A DNA stretch of 64,000 nt from the NCBI GenBank assembly GCA_030268105.1, contig BSDZ01000011.1:2641001-2705000 (forward strand), in the 5' to 3' direction. Shown here in pieces: positions 34,873-46,763 of the stretch. Source of the DNA: Volvox africanus. Taxonomy: Eukaryota > Chlorophyta > Chlorophyceae > Chlamydomonadales > Volvocaceae. Below the pieces are notes generated by a model. It did not search any database. It was not told where the DNA came from and was given only the letters and a program-made list of their open reading frames with translations. Within the stretch, counting starts at the first letter, position 1, and every line of letters starts with the position of its first letter. A program made the translations under genes and the position numbers.

Positions 34873-35575
34873 CGAGGATCACACACAAGTCAGTGTTGAG
34901 CGGTTGGCCCTCGCAGCGATAACCCCTCGACGCGAACACAGACCGACGGACTCACCCACCCGCTTGCGCATCACTGTAGAAACAGGAGCGCTCGGGAACT
35001 GGCCCCCCGTGCCCACTCAAGACATACACCCTGGGCTAGGCGTCTGCAATGGCGTTCCGTGGAACGCCCCAAACTGTTCACGAGTAATGAACCGAGCACT
35101 GCAAAGGGGCGTGTATTCCGCTAATAAATCGCCCTTTCCTGAACCTTATGGACAGGTCGACATGCGCCATTGGATTGCGCCCTACATGCCCTGCCTAGTG
35201 GTATCAGTTCCGTGCGTCAGCCTCCAAGCTTACCAGCGCAGCAGGCGTGTATCCCAGTCACAATCCTGCACATGCGGTCGCCATGTGCAGTGGGGGATAC
35301 TCAGCAACGCAACGGGGGAAATCCGCCCCGGCTTTACGGGATGTAGCCCTCCAAACGGCAGAAGACACGTGCAAGCTACCAGTTGTGCAGTTCCTTACAT
35401 ATGCAGCGCACATTGTGTTTAGAGCACACCCCGTTCATACAAAAACATAATATGCATCCATTCCAAAAGGAATACCTACGAAAATGGTCATATGGTACAT
35501 ATAGCGGCAGCCTATTGGTGGAAGGTCAGCCAGCCAGGAAGGCTCGTCTTACCTGATTTTGCATCAGGACAAGCT
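34873..35575. other. Intergenic, no supported gene
   Basis: A 172-codon frame at 34904-35422 lacks an ATG start and shows no motif. The end of this stretch is the 3' flank of the minus-strand gene at 35576-35836; a minus-strand TGTAA lies at about 35394. Confidence 0.4.
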
Positions 35576-35836
35576 TTACTTGTATGCAGCTGGTGCAAAC
35601 AGCTCCTTACGATCCTCTGGGATAACATAGCCCTTCCGCTCATAGCGAGTAATGATGCGCCGCAGCGCCTCGTCCTCCCAGTCAGAAGCAGTCTTAAACA
35701 AATAGTAACCAGCAATCATGCCAGAAGCATGAATCCATGGTCGTCGGAACCAGGCCCGGCCTTCTTGCGCATTCTTCAGTGTTGCAAAGCAGAAGCCGGC
35801 CAGCAATCCCCACTCCCCGGAGTATGCCCAGCCCAT
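35576..35836 (-). CDS. Small 86-residue membrane protein, possibly a mitochondrial inner-membrane subunit
   Basis: Single-exon gene with ATG and stop. The sequence starts MGWAYSGEWGLLAGFCFATL, has a second hydrophobic segment (ASGMIAGYYLFKTA) at about residues 38-51, and ends in a charged helix (EALRRIITRYERKGYVIPED). The build (two short hydrophobic segments, a WFRRPW motif between them, a charged tail) resembles small accessory subunits of mitochondrial complex I such as the NDUFC2 type, but I cannot name a specific homologue. It is transcribed away from the PET117-like gene, and the two start codons are 262 nt apart. The reading frame itself is convincing; the assignment to complex I is a guess. 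Confidence 0.6.
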   Translation of the reverse strand: MGWAYSGEWGLLAGFCFATLKNAQEGRAWFRRPWIHASGMIAGYYLFKTASDWEDEALRRIITRYERKGYVIPEDRKELFAPAAYK

Positions 35837-36098
35837 GTTTTTTAGTAACTATAAGTGATAGTTTAACCCTGACAGAGCAGCAAGGCTATATCTTCAGGAA
35901 GAAAGTAGTTATTTATGCACTGGGAACTCGACCCCAACCAAAGCTATCAGAGAGGGGTCACAATAGAGCAATCACCCCACGTCTAAGCTGATGGATGAAA
36001 GATGCACTGATATCTACGGCGAGTCGTACATTCCGCAACCCGAAATGTTGCTATGACTTTGTAGTGGCGTCGCTCGTGTATCCATATTGTGCACAGAC
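35837..36098. promoter_or_regulatory. Shared bidirectional promoter region
   Basis: 262 nt separate the divergent ATGs of the small membrane-protein gene (minus) and the PET117-like gene (plus). Both transcripts must start here. No TATA box or other named element was recognised. Confidence 0.5.
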
Positions 36099-36395
36099 AT
36101 GTCGACTCGCGGCCTGGTAGTTTTTGGAGGAACATGTTTATTAGCGGCAGGAGTTGTATATTACGTGCATATAACAGAGCGGGAAACAAAATTGGTAGGT
36201 ACCCGCAGTTGCTAAGCATTGAATGCAACATGCCATCTGTTGGCGCACACTTCCTGCTTACAGAAAATGAAGCAAGGCCCTAAAAGGGACCGGGAACGCC
36301 TTGATGCCCAGACCAGCCGGCTGTTTGAGGACGCCATGCGGGAGTGGAATGATGATGTGGAACGTGCGCCAGTGCGACCTTCTACACCAACTTGA
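36099..36395 (+). CDS. PET117: PET117-like cytochrome c oxidase assembly factor
   Basis: PET117 is a tiny inner-mitochondrial-membrane protein needed for haem A synthesis and complex IV assembly, working with COX15. Two exons, 36099-36194 and 36264-36395, join in phase to give 75 residues (human protein about 81). The N-terminus MSTRGLVVFGGTCLLAAGVV has the family pattern of a short start, one transmembrane segment at residues 6-22, then YVHITERE. After the splice, KMKQGPKRDRERLDAQ matches the family's basic L(R/H)xGxxRDxER motif. The C-terminus (DAMREWNDDVERAPVRPSTPT) is not conserved. The donor is GTAGGT and the acceptor TTACAG. Short families are easy to over-call, but the order of features and the length agree. 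Confidence 0.6.
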
Positions 36396-39300
36396 CGGCT
36401 TGCGATACGCTGTGTCGTCGGGGGCACAGAATTAATAATGCTTGAGCCATGTTTACGAGATGCCGTACGGACTCAAGATAGCTTTGGCCGCAGACCTTCT
36501 CCTATATCGTACTTTGCTATAAACAGGCTGGATAACAATGTGCCGGTCCGCATGCATGTACGCATGCGAGCCACGGCTTGCTGTCACTGCTTTGGCTTAG
36601 GTGCCCTGCGGGTGTGGCATGCCTGTGACCCAGATTCCCTCCCCGACGTTCACACCATGGCATGTAGGTGGATCCGCGCAGGAAGAAAGGGACTTAGGGC
36701 TTTGGCATTGGCAAATCCGGAGAGAGGCACTGCTGCCTTTAGAAGCTAAGCTGTTAGTTTGCCGCGTGAGACGGAGCGAGGCGATAGGCGGTAGCTTGTT
36801 GACACAATCGGGACGCATGGAGGCTGATGATGACTTCAGGCTACTTCATTTGCCGTCTGTTGCAGTCATGATGGGCAATGCTGGTGGGAAGTACCACTTA
36901 CGGATTGGAGAGTTACCAGGCGCAGACGAGTGAATCAGATCAACCAACCTGGCAAGCTCATGCATTCAGACATCCGGCTTTTGTGTCAGTAGTATACCTT
37001 AGCTACAGTAAAGTAAGCCACCAAAATGTTGATTCACGTGCTTCGTTGCCCGCCATTTGCAGAAATGTCATACATTTGTCGGCAGCGTAGGCCATGTCCT
37101 GGTTCCAATTGAGGAAGAAGGCAACTGACACAGCTGATGCTCCCCCCCCCGTGGCCTGTTGAGTATGCTTTTTTGCAATTGGGGGTCAGGGTCATGCTGG
37201 CCTAGTCTAATGGCTCATGTTAGGAGTGGCCATTTCAGAGGCGTTCCAACTTCAATATTGTCCCAGGCGGCATGGGGAGACTGATGCGATTTAAGCTGTA
37301 TAAGGGGAAGCAGGCTCTCAAATTTTGTTTGGTAAGGGATTGAGGAACGTATATGAGGTTTGAGGAGAACTCGCAGGCTTTAAGGCTCAGGCCGAATGCG
37401 TTCCTGGGCAAGGTGGCGGTTCTAGACTTGCAGCAGAAGCAGCAAGCCTGGCCCCCACATCTTACAGGACCGGAGATGCGTTTGCCGTGGCTTCGCACAT
37501 AAATATGCACGAGTCGAAAATTGGAAAGTATGTGGTGACACACTGCGGGTCATTCCCTCCTTAAGTCTTGAAGACCACGTGACGGTTTTATGCATGTTGG
37601 GCTTATGGGTCAAGAGCGACCTTGCGGTTCATGGCAGTACGAATGCTTGATGGACTTCTGAGTGGTGTGGGGATGTGGCTGCCGACCCTGCAGTACACGT
37701 GGTGCTCCGTGATCGCTTGCTATCACGTCTGCGTCCCTCTAGGTCACACGTACTGTGAAATAAGTTTCATTGGCCACCTGTTTGGGACTTTGTAGAGCTT
37801 AGCAATCGTCCATGGCAGGGGAGCCATGGTCCCCCCATGGCAGCTGACTCGGCTTTCACCCGAATTTCCTGACTCGGCTCCCCAATGCCCAGGGTCGTTG
37901 ATTTCTCTTGTTGTATGTGTTCTTTGCAAGGAAAACAGCACAGTAGAGCTTACGTGTACAACAGTGCTTACCTGTAACTTTGATTGCAGCAAGAGCGATC
38001 GCAGCAGTCCCCCTCTCATGGCTCCAGCCGACAACACATCAAGGGGCCGATTGTCAGTCGGCTACATTTCAGCCATTCGTGTCATCCTACTACTTGCAAT
38101 CGGCTTGGCACCAACGACGTCTCCTCCATGTATCGGCACCACCTGGTTGACAGGCCTACCTTCATGAAGTTATGATCAGCTTACTTATCGCGCAACTACA
38201 TGTCATCCTTGCTGCTGATGCATGTCCACCTCTGCTCTGTGTGCAGGCCCATCTTCACGCGGAATGTATGCTGACGCGCGACGAAAGGTGTATAACAATA
38301 TGCGACGCACTGACGTGGTCAGAATGAGTGCCGTACATCGTACGGCACTCCTTTAAGTATGGGCTTGTCGGCGGTCGTCAGCATGCGAGGTCGAAAAATA
38401 CTTGCTCGTTGTCGTTGGAGAATACAGTTGGTCTTGTGGGCTCAAGTCCCATCACAAGGGCCTTCATCCAGGCAATCGGTGACCCGCAAAGCTTTGGCGA
38501 TGAGTTTACTCCTGATTGCAGATCCGTCTCATGCTGTGTATGCTATCCGGCTACATCGTGGTGTAGAGCTTCCTAGGCAATCCTGATTCACGATAACCCA
38601 CACGTTATTTACGTAGGGTAGCTCTCTCAATTTCCCATTTACTACAAAGATCAAGCATTCACGTGGATGGGGTCATTGGACGGCTCCAATAGCAGTTAGG
38701 ACTTGCAAGAACTTGACGGGTTATAATTTATGCGAAGCATGAAGAGTCGCCTGTAACAGTGGCAATTCCCTTTCAGTCGTGGTTATTCCTGATTATAAGA
38801 AAAACAGATGTGACGGCATCTTTACGGCACCGTGTTGCAAGAACTCAGCACGCAAGCAATTTTGCGGAAGGGAAAGCCCTAGCAGCGAGACTCAGCAGTG
38901 TTTTAGGGTGAACCCGTACCGTTCGCGGATAGTATTTGGCGGCTTGCAGAGCGCCAACCGTCTCCACCAGCGTATTTCATGAAGTGCCCGTTGGCCGAGG
39001 TACCCCCCTTCTATGCAAGGGGAGTGGGACCCCCTCGATCGGGGAAATGGTTCGCCGGCCGCATGGATGTTGGATTCACGGGGGAAATGGTTTGACTGCG
39101 CAATTCGCGTGATCTTTTATGCATCTGCGCATGGTAAAATAGCGAGTAACCATGTCCGTACGATCCTGATCCATGGTCGTGACTTTTGCTCTCTAGCCGC
39201 GGAAGCAATTAAGCGGACAGCCCCGGATTTCACATCAGGCAATTCATTAATCGTACTCTGCGATACGCATATATGATGGCGAGCGTGGTTGGCGGAGCGG

Positions 39301-40092
39301 ACACCCCATTACGCCGTCGGTCTAGCTGGGGGGCGACGGCGGAACCTGGCAGCACGCCACTCTGGTTACATGATTAGACGAAGTAATGTTGTAATTGATT
39401 ACGTTCGCACAGCGTCATCGGGAGCATGCGGGATGCCCGCTTGGCGAATAGGTAGTAACGCGCTTCGAAGGAAGCCGGCGTTGTATCGATGGCTTAGGAA
39501 ACGTGTGCGCATCTGTTATGTCTTGAGCTACCTCCAGAGTCTTGAAACCCCGCAACATTGCAAGAAAGCGCGTTAGTTCGGATCGACGCGAACACCACCA
39601 ACGTGGCACAGCTGTAAACAGTTTATATTAAATCTCAAAATGTCTTTTCGAGGCCTCATTGTCCATCCCGGCTGAAGATGGTCTGTCGCCAGTGACGTAC
39701 ACAGCTTTTTTTCTAGCTCTTGTTAACTCTATACTCTCTATCCGTTTATCACTTAACAATATCAGGCAGAAGGTATACATAATAGGCCTGGCATACCCGA
39801 CCACAAACATTTCTACGCGGGACTTCAACATCCCCAAAAATTTGGCCAGTCTATGTTCAGTGCCTCAGCTTAACTTAGCACATGACATGACATGATTTTT
39901 ATATTCTCGCATTGATCACAACGATTCAAGACCTGTTCAGTTTTGTTTTTGGTGTTTCTCTATCACGCGGCGCGCCCAGTTCTCCGCCATCACAGCTAGC
40001 TGCACCATGATCGCTGCAAGGAGGAAATGATCTGTGGTGATCCTCTGGGGGCGCTGGTGCTGGCTCCGAGCGTCTGAAGAGCTGGTGGCCGG
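36396..40092. other. Intergenic, no firmly supported gene
   Basis: 3.7 kb with several isolated fragments only. At 36817-36933 a frame MEADDDFRLLHLPSVAVMMG ending GELPGADE with a TGA looks like a terminal exon, but no upstream exons were found. At about 37990-38175 another frame ends DVSSMYRHHLVDRPTFMKL after a TTGCAG acceptor. At 38328-38576 a frame contains ENTVGLVGSSPITRAF. None has a partner. Some could be 5' exons of the repeat-module gene that begins at 40093. Confidence 0.4.
36817..36933 (+). CDS. Possible terminal exon of an unknown gene
   Basis: In-frame ATG followed by 38 codons ending NAGGKYHLRIGELPGADE and TGA. The frame stays open upstream to 36601 without an ATG. Not recognised. 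Support is limited to protein-like composition. Confidence 0.22.
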   Translation: MEADDDFRLLHLPSVAVMMGNAGGKYHLRIGELPGADE

Positions 40093-43000
40093 ATGCAGAG
40101 CCTCGCCCCCATTATTACCGTCCCGCGCCGCTTCTGGGACAGAGAGTATGGCGGGTGTCCTCTCCCAAAAGCAGTCACTGTCACCTTTGAAGTGGCTGGG
40201 CAGCCAGTTGACGATGTATCAGCTCATGGCTATGTCTCTGTGGCGGAAGACTCAGAACTTCGCTTGTGAGCAAACAGTGTAACATGAATCCTTGCATCTT
40301 GTCCTGGTGCTGGGGCATCGCCCGTTTCCCGCCCGCCCGCTCGAATTTACTGAATTCTTGACGTTTTACGCGCAGGTCCGGACTCTGGGCGGTTTCCCAG
40401 GATCGATTCCCAGGCCACTTGGTATTTGGATGGTCGAGGGTTGGGGATGATACGATTATGCTTCAGCTGCAGCCACCGGACTCGGCCGACGAACAGGGCC
40501 CGGGCATTGACCGCAAACGGCAGGCTCCTACAGATCTGTCGGAGCCTCAGGTGCGTACAAAGCCAGCAACTTGAGCAAAATCCGAGGATAAGGAAGGCGG
40601 CAAGCACCCTCCCCGTGTTTGTAATTACTTCCCGCTTTGCAGGCCAAGCTGCAAGCGCTCAGCGCGAGACTAGCGCTCGATTGGGATAGTCTAAGAGAAC
40701 CGGCGGGCATTGGACTAATGTTAGATTGGCGGCCGGAAGGACGAGATGGAGCTAGGTTGGCGGTAAGACAGTAGAACATTTCATGCGGAGGAAGTTCCAG
40801 TCGTAAAAAATTATAAAATTGTGTTTTAAGTTATGCCAAGGCTAAGGTCTAGTTCTTGGGCACCCCGCAGGCGGAGCAAACCCAGCGGCTGGTGGCACCG
40901 AGCGCGTTGGTGCCGGGAGCTAGGTTTGGACAACGGAGAGGTGGCTCGGCCGGGCGCTTACGTGGAGGCTCGAGGGCGACTGCTACCGGCAGGGTATGTG
41001 CAGCACTGGTGGCCTGTTCGGCGACCGTCCTTTGTAGGGGGGGTAGTTCCCATGGCGCAAGCCACACCCTACGTGTATGGCAGTCACGAATGTCCACACT
41101 CATATGCAGGGTTGCGCAAAACTTGTACGGACTACGACTCGCCTGTACATCGGTGTCGGCCAGGTCCGCGAGTGGCTTGGCGAGGTTGGAGCCCGGACGG
41201 AGCTGCAGGTTAAGGTACGCGAGGGCCTGCACAGAAAAGCATCCTCGTGGGTTCAGTCATTGAGGACAGGGGTAAACTGTAATATGCACCCGATCCTGTG
41301 TGCCGTTCATGTCAATCGGCTGGATGCAATTAGCTCCATTTGGTTTTCTGTGTGAGAGGAATTAGGCACGTGCTCCTCATATTGTGGGTTTAAGGTAATA
41401 AGTTAGGGTGATCCAGGCAAACCTTGTGTACGCAGCTGTGGCATGCGCGACATGAAATGACTTGGCCCGATATGTTCATATCCTCCGGTGGATGTAGAAA
41501 CGAGACCAACTACACTCCACTCTTATGTCTGCTCCTTAGGTTATGCTGGACAACCGAATGCTCAACGGCGTCCACCAAGCGGACTTGCTCTACAATAAGG
41601 GCGCGCACTACTACTGGATTACCAGTCGCACGCTAAAGCGGACAGCCATGGGGAAATGGTTCCTGGGGTGGAACCACACGCCGACGGACGGCTTGGTCTT
41701 GCTGCTGCGCTCGCCATCTAAAGACGAGATTGCAGCCGCAATCGCGGAGGGCTTTCAGGGCAAGGAGGACGATGAGGATACCGAGATGTCAGAGCAGCAG
41801 CAGCAACAAATGCAGCTACAGTTTCAGCAGCAGCAGCTTTTCCAGGCGTTGTCCCCCCCTTCACCGTATCCTGGTCGCATTCAGCCAACGCGCAGCTTGC
41901 CGGCCCTAGCGTACGGAGACGAGGAGGGCGTGATGTTGTTGCAGCAGCAGCCCCCGGTGTCGGAATTGGAGGATGCCACGGAGGGTGGACATTACCACCG
42001 CGCTACACCCTTGACGGCGGGGATGCGTCTCGGTCCTGGAGGTGACGAGGACGAGGCCGTCAGCGGCCTCAGCGGCGATAGTGAGCTTCGGAGAGCGCTT
42101 GGTCCAAGCGATCCCCGGCTTATGGTTGCGATTGCGGCTGCTGAACTCCAACGGGGTGTGTATGGGGGCAGTGGAACTCCGAGTGCATCGAATCTGGGCC
42201 GGCGTACGACGCCTGCGCCCGGTGGGGGGCTTGCTGTAGGTCGCGGATACGGCGGTGTCCGTGACAGTCGGGAGATGCAGCAGTTGCTGCCCGGCGGACG
42301 GTCGCAACCTGGAGCTGGTGGAACCCTAGGTGTTGGGTCACCTGTGTATCGGGAGCCTGCTGCCCGGACCGGCAGCGAGGGCCTCAATCCGCCAGGGGGT
42401 ACGGGCACACCGCCCAGCCAGCCCCGCGCCTCCGCCGCGCCACCTACACGCTTTACCAATTTTTCGGAGGTGCCGGGGGGAACCGCCTTTGCCAACGTTC
42501 CCATGTCTTCTGAAAATATTGGGTTAGAACCCCAACAACCGCAACAACAGCAGCAACAGCGCGGTGGGGCAGCTGCCATGCCGTCCCAACTTGGAGCCAC
42601 TACCAGCATTGCGTCAAATCTATCACTGGCAGGTGCCACGCAACTTACTGGGGCGGCCAGTATGCTGCAGGCATCTGGCGTTGCTGGACCCATTGCGGCA
42701 CCGTTGCGGTTGCCGACCAATGTTAGCGAGCTTCTACCTCCCGAGTATTTGCCTGCGGCTGTGTCTGTGCGGTGCACCTTGGATGGTAGCTTGCAACCCG
42801 ACATATTTGCATGCGAGGTGAGGCCATTACCAAGTGCGCCGTGATATGATTTTTATTTTGCTCCTGTTGCATGGCACTGATGCCTTCGTTGGGTCTCTGC
42901 TTGCAGATTCACCGGAACCGGCACGGATATTGCTACCTCTACAATCTGCCGCCCACCGTCCTAGAGGGCCGGTCGCAGCAAGACTGGATGATTAGTGAAG

Positions 43001-46000
43001 ACGGATGTCTGGTCCTTTGCCTGAAGACGGCGCAGCAAGCAAATGTGCTGGTAGAGAACAAGTCTGTGCGCAGCAACCCAAGTAACCCGCAGGCAAGCAT
43101 TGCTTATCTTTGTTCTTGCGCTGCTTTGCGCTTACCATGCTGCGTCGCTACCTACTAAGCTAACCAAGTTTTGAGTGTTCCTTCCCTAGGCTCATGACGT
43201 TGTTTTCCTTCCTTCTCCTGCCTTCGTTTGTAGGGCGGGACCCTTGGCGTGGGCGGAAGCTCGAACGTGGATACACCCGGCGGGCGTGGGCAACCTCCCG
43301 GCCGGGGCCACGCTAGCCTGGATAAGCCCAGCATGGGTCGGGTTCAACGTAAGAGTTCGGACGCCGATCTGGCCGCCGTGTCGGCAAAGTCGCAGCCACC
43401 GGACGCCCTCACGGGAACGGGTGTTGAACGTAGTCCCAAGGCGCAAGATCCTCACGAACAGGCGCAGCAAGCGCATGCAATGGCAGAGGACACAGGCGTC
43501 GCAATTACGGTGGAGCCTGCTCATGTTGTGGCAGCCTTGCCGGTAGAACGGAAGCCTGATACCAAGCGGGATAGGGCGCCGCAGCTGCTGGTACCGCGAC
43601 AGGCAATTGAAAGCCTGTACGGCACTATCCTCTTGCCTCATCCTGTACTTCTCCGATATCAAATTGATGGAGAACAGGAGCAGCAGGTGCGTTGCTGAAA
43701 TTTTTATTATCTAGGGTATAATGCCAGCCTTCTTAGTTTCAGTCAATGCCTTGCAAAGTCATCCCGGACTCTTCGAGACAAAATCCTCAAATCTGCATGG
43801 CAAATCGACCTGCAATCCTGCGTCTCGATATGATTGATTATTCCCTTTATCATTCAGTGGTCGTGTGGGTATTCGTATCGTTGCGCTTATTGAAAGCCGC
43901 CCTTTATCCCGTGACCTGCAGGTTTACTTGGCCGAGGTGGCAGACGCCGGGGCCGGCGAGCTTTACCTGCGGGGGGCGTCCATGGAGCCACTGGTTGGCC
44001 GTGTGCTTGTCGGCTGGGGACGAGGCAATGTCCTGTCCCACCAACTCCTGGTCGTTTGCTTGGAAACGCGGCCAGAGGTTGCTGGACAGGTGAGTCTACA
44101 TATTCTCCTGGCTGGTCGGCTTACGGACACTTTTGCGACACTTTGACCTTGGCTGCGCAGCTGCAACCACTGCGCCCCTCTTGAACCGCACTTCGAAGAT
44201 CTTGACCTGCTCTTGATTACGGCGGCAGTTTGACACTCGATTCAGATGCCGAGAGGTTTGTTCCCTCTGGCGCATACAGGGGCAGGGCAAGGCAGGAACA
44301 ACGGTGGGTGGCGGTCGTGGTAGCGGGGTTGGTGGGGGCGGGGCCCGAGACGAGGAGCCGCGCCGGCCCCGAAGCGACCAAGCGCCATCCCCTCAGCCCC
44401 AGCAGCTGCCGGCTGGGCAGCCAGGGCTACACCAGCAGCAGCAAGCACCAAACTGGAGCACCACGGACGAGGGACATCTTGCTGCCAGTCGGTCACCTGC
44501 CAGTGCCGCCGCTGCCAACCCCTTTGGGCAGCAGCAGCCAGCCCTATCTACGGTCACGGCTGCGCCCGGCAGTGCACACCAACCGAGCCGGACATCACCG
44601 CAGCAGCAACAACAGCAGGGTTCTCCAGCGCCGGGCAGCGCTGCTCATCGGCAGCCGCAAGCGCTTCAACCTGCAATGAGTGGATCCCTCCCGGGAGTAG
44701 GGAGCAGTATGCTGCCGCCTAGTTTATCATTGATGAACAATTCAAGTTCAAACCTACTTCCGGCGCAGGCGAGCAATTTGCCCTTTTCGTCTAGCGCTGT
44801 CAGGCAGGAAGGCAATGCTTCCGCTGCGATGGGCGTGGCCGCAAGTGGGCGTCCAGCCAGCGCTGGGGCCCGCGGCGGTCTAGGTGGAGGGGGCGCGGCT
44901 GGAGGGACGGCGGGGCAGCGAACCTCGAATCTTGATGCTGGTGGCGGTAGCGCTATGCTGCAGGCGGTGGCGTCAGCGACTCAGGCGCCCATGCAAGTAC
45001 CAACCTCCAAGACCGGCGTGTCCGGGCGGGCAGCCCCAGCAGCGCCTATGTACCCATGGGAGGGTGCTGTGGCGGGACAGGCCGCCCCAACGGTGTTCGC
45101 TTTCGGGTTGGGGGTGTGCCAGGAGCCTTCCTCTCCCAAGGGGCCCTCAGAGCCGCCCTCCGGCAACAAGCGTCCGCAACATCAGCAGCAGCAATCACAT
45201 CCGCAGGGCCGCGGTAGCGGTGGGTCTGTGCTGCACAGTGTCGCTGCTGAGAGCGCGCTGGTTCCCCGGAGCACAACGCAGACGGCAGACTTCTCCGTCA
45301 ACGTTGGTATCCATCTACGGGCCACACAGGGGTTTGCGACCGCGCCATCCCATCCGCAATCCATGCATCAAGGGCCTAGGAGGATGGATGATGAAGCCGA
45401 ACACGAATTGCGGCGAAGTCCCACCAGGGGCAGCGGTGATCTTGACGCGGCGCCAACCAATCGCACCGGACGGCGGGCGCAGGGCTCCATGTCGGATGCT
45501 GAGGTCTTGGGGCTATCGGCGCTCGCAATCGGGGGCCAGGGTGACGGTGGCCCAACAATGCGTTACAGTGTCAGTGCGGCGGAGCCTGCGGGGCCCAGCG
45601 GCCAGGAAGCGCAGCCTCATTCCCAACACTCACGCCTCCGGGGGGAAAGAGCGCATGGCCAGTCCCAATCCTGGCGCTTCGACGTGCACCCAGGGGCACA
45701 ACGATCGGAGCAAGCAACTGGTGGAGGCCGATCGGCTGCATGCGGCAACATCGAAGAACTTCCGGAAACCCAACCTTCCCTGACCTCGTTGCCGACGGGA
45801 GGGTTGCTTCGAGAAGGTGTTCGAAGGGGGGACATGCTTGGCGGAGGCAGCGATGAGGGGCGTGAGCATCCCTTCCCACACTATAACGACGACGTGTATG
45901 TTGTCGGGACTGCATCAGGCCGGCCTGGAGCTGCAGGCGGTGATATTGATCTCGCTGGTGGTGGTAGCAGAGGAGATGAGGGGCCGGTCGGTGGCCTGAC

Positions 46001-46763
46001 GCCCAGCTCTAGACCTGCGGCCGAAGCTGCAGAATCGAGGCTTGTTTCAGATTTGAACCGACATAAGGAAGGAGCTGGGCCCGGGTGGGCAGGAGCACGC
46101 CGCACATTCACTGCTGAAGCCAGTGAGCGCAACGATGTGGACATGGAGGACACGATGCCTGGTCCGTTGACAGGCTCCGCACCACAACTGGGCCGATCTG
46201 ACCAGCCGCTACATGTGGGGCGCGGACAGCTGGGTTTGCCCTCATCAGCGGAGCAGGGCGATGGCACGGGTGCAGATGAACAGCAGTGTAAAGGCATGGG
46301 CGGCGCGGACTTTGGTGGCCAGGATGCGGCCCCAGCTGGCCAGCAGCACCAGCAGGCGACCATTTTGGCACGGCAGCGGCGAGGCGACGATGATCAAGCG
46401 CTCCACGGGTCTCCCGCAAGGCAGCCGTTTGACCAGCCTATCACAGCGGCTGAGACTTCTAGACCGCCGTTACAAATGCAAAGCGGCGGAGCGGCGGTAG
46501 TCACGGACCACGCTACGCAACAACATCCGCAGAAGCAATCTATGTGGTTCCCTCGCTTGGATTTGACTGGGGCGACCGCGTCGGCTCAGGAGCAAGACGG
46601 AACTGGTTCTGTACCGGCACCGATGACAAGCGAGGAGGCCCGCGCTTGTGGGCACGATGAAGGGGATTCTGGGGAAGTTGACAGACCGCCGCAGCGACGG
46701 GGCGTGCTGCGCATGCTGAGCATGGTGGTCCACGAAACTGATGCGACGGAGACGCAACAGTAG
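40093..46763 (+). CDS. Giant repeat-module protein 1 (B3-like GW modules, Gln-rich)
   Basis: Function unknown. Ten exons fit in phase: 40093-40265, 40376-40550, 40643-40762, 40871-40993, 41110-41208, 41540-42817, 42907-43092, 43234-43686, 43922-44089 and 44280-46763 (1752 residues from the first in-frame ATG; earlier exons possible). A roughly 90-110-residue beta-rich module recurs about four times. Examples of its first half are PKAVTVTFEVAGQPVDD, VSVRCTLDGSLQPDIFACE and VLLRYQIDGEQEQQVYLAEV. Its second half holds a helix plus GW turn and a final strand: RFPGHLVFGWSRVGDDTIML, MGKWFLGWNHTPTDGLVLLL, DWMISEDGCLVLCLKT, LVGRVLVGWGRGNVLSHQLL. This resembles the B3 DNA-binding barrel (strand, loop, GW, hydrophobic D/N-L turn), but the match is by eye. 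Linkers and the 828-residue last exon are Gln/Gly/Ser/Ala-rich without fold. A nuclear regulator is the simplest guess. The exon 7 donor is GC (AG|GCAAGC). Confidence 0.72.

Noticed and set aside
44230..44679. 149-codon frame with an internal start
   Set aside because: Shadow frame of the last exon of giant repeat-module gene 1.
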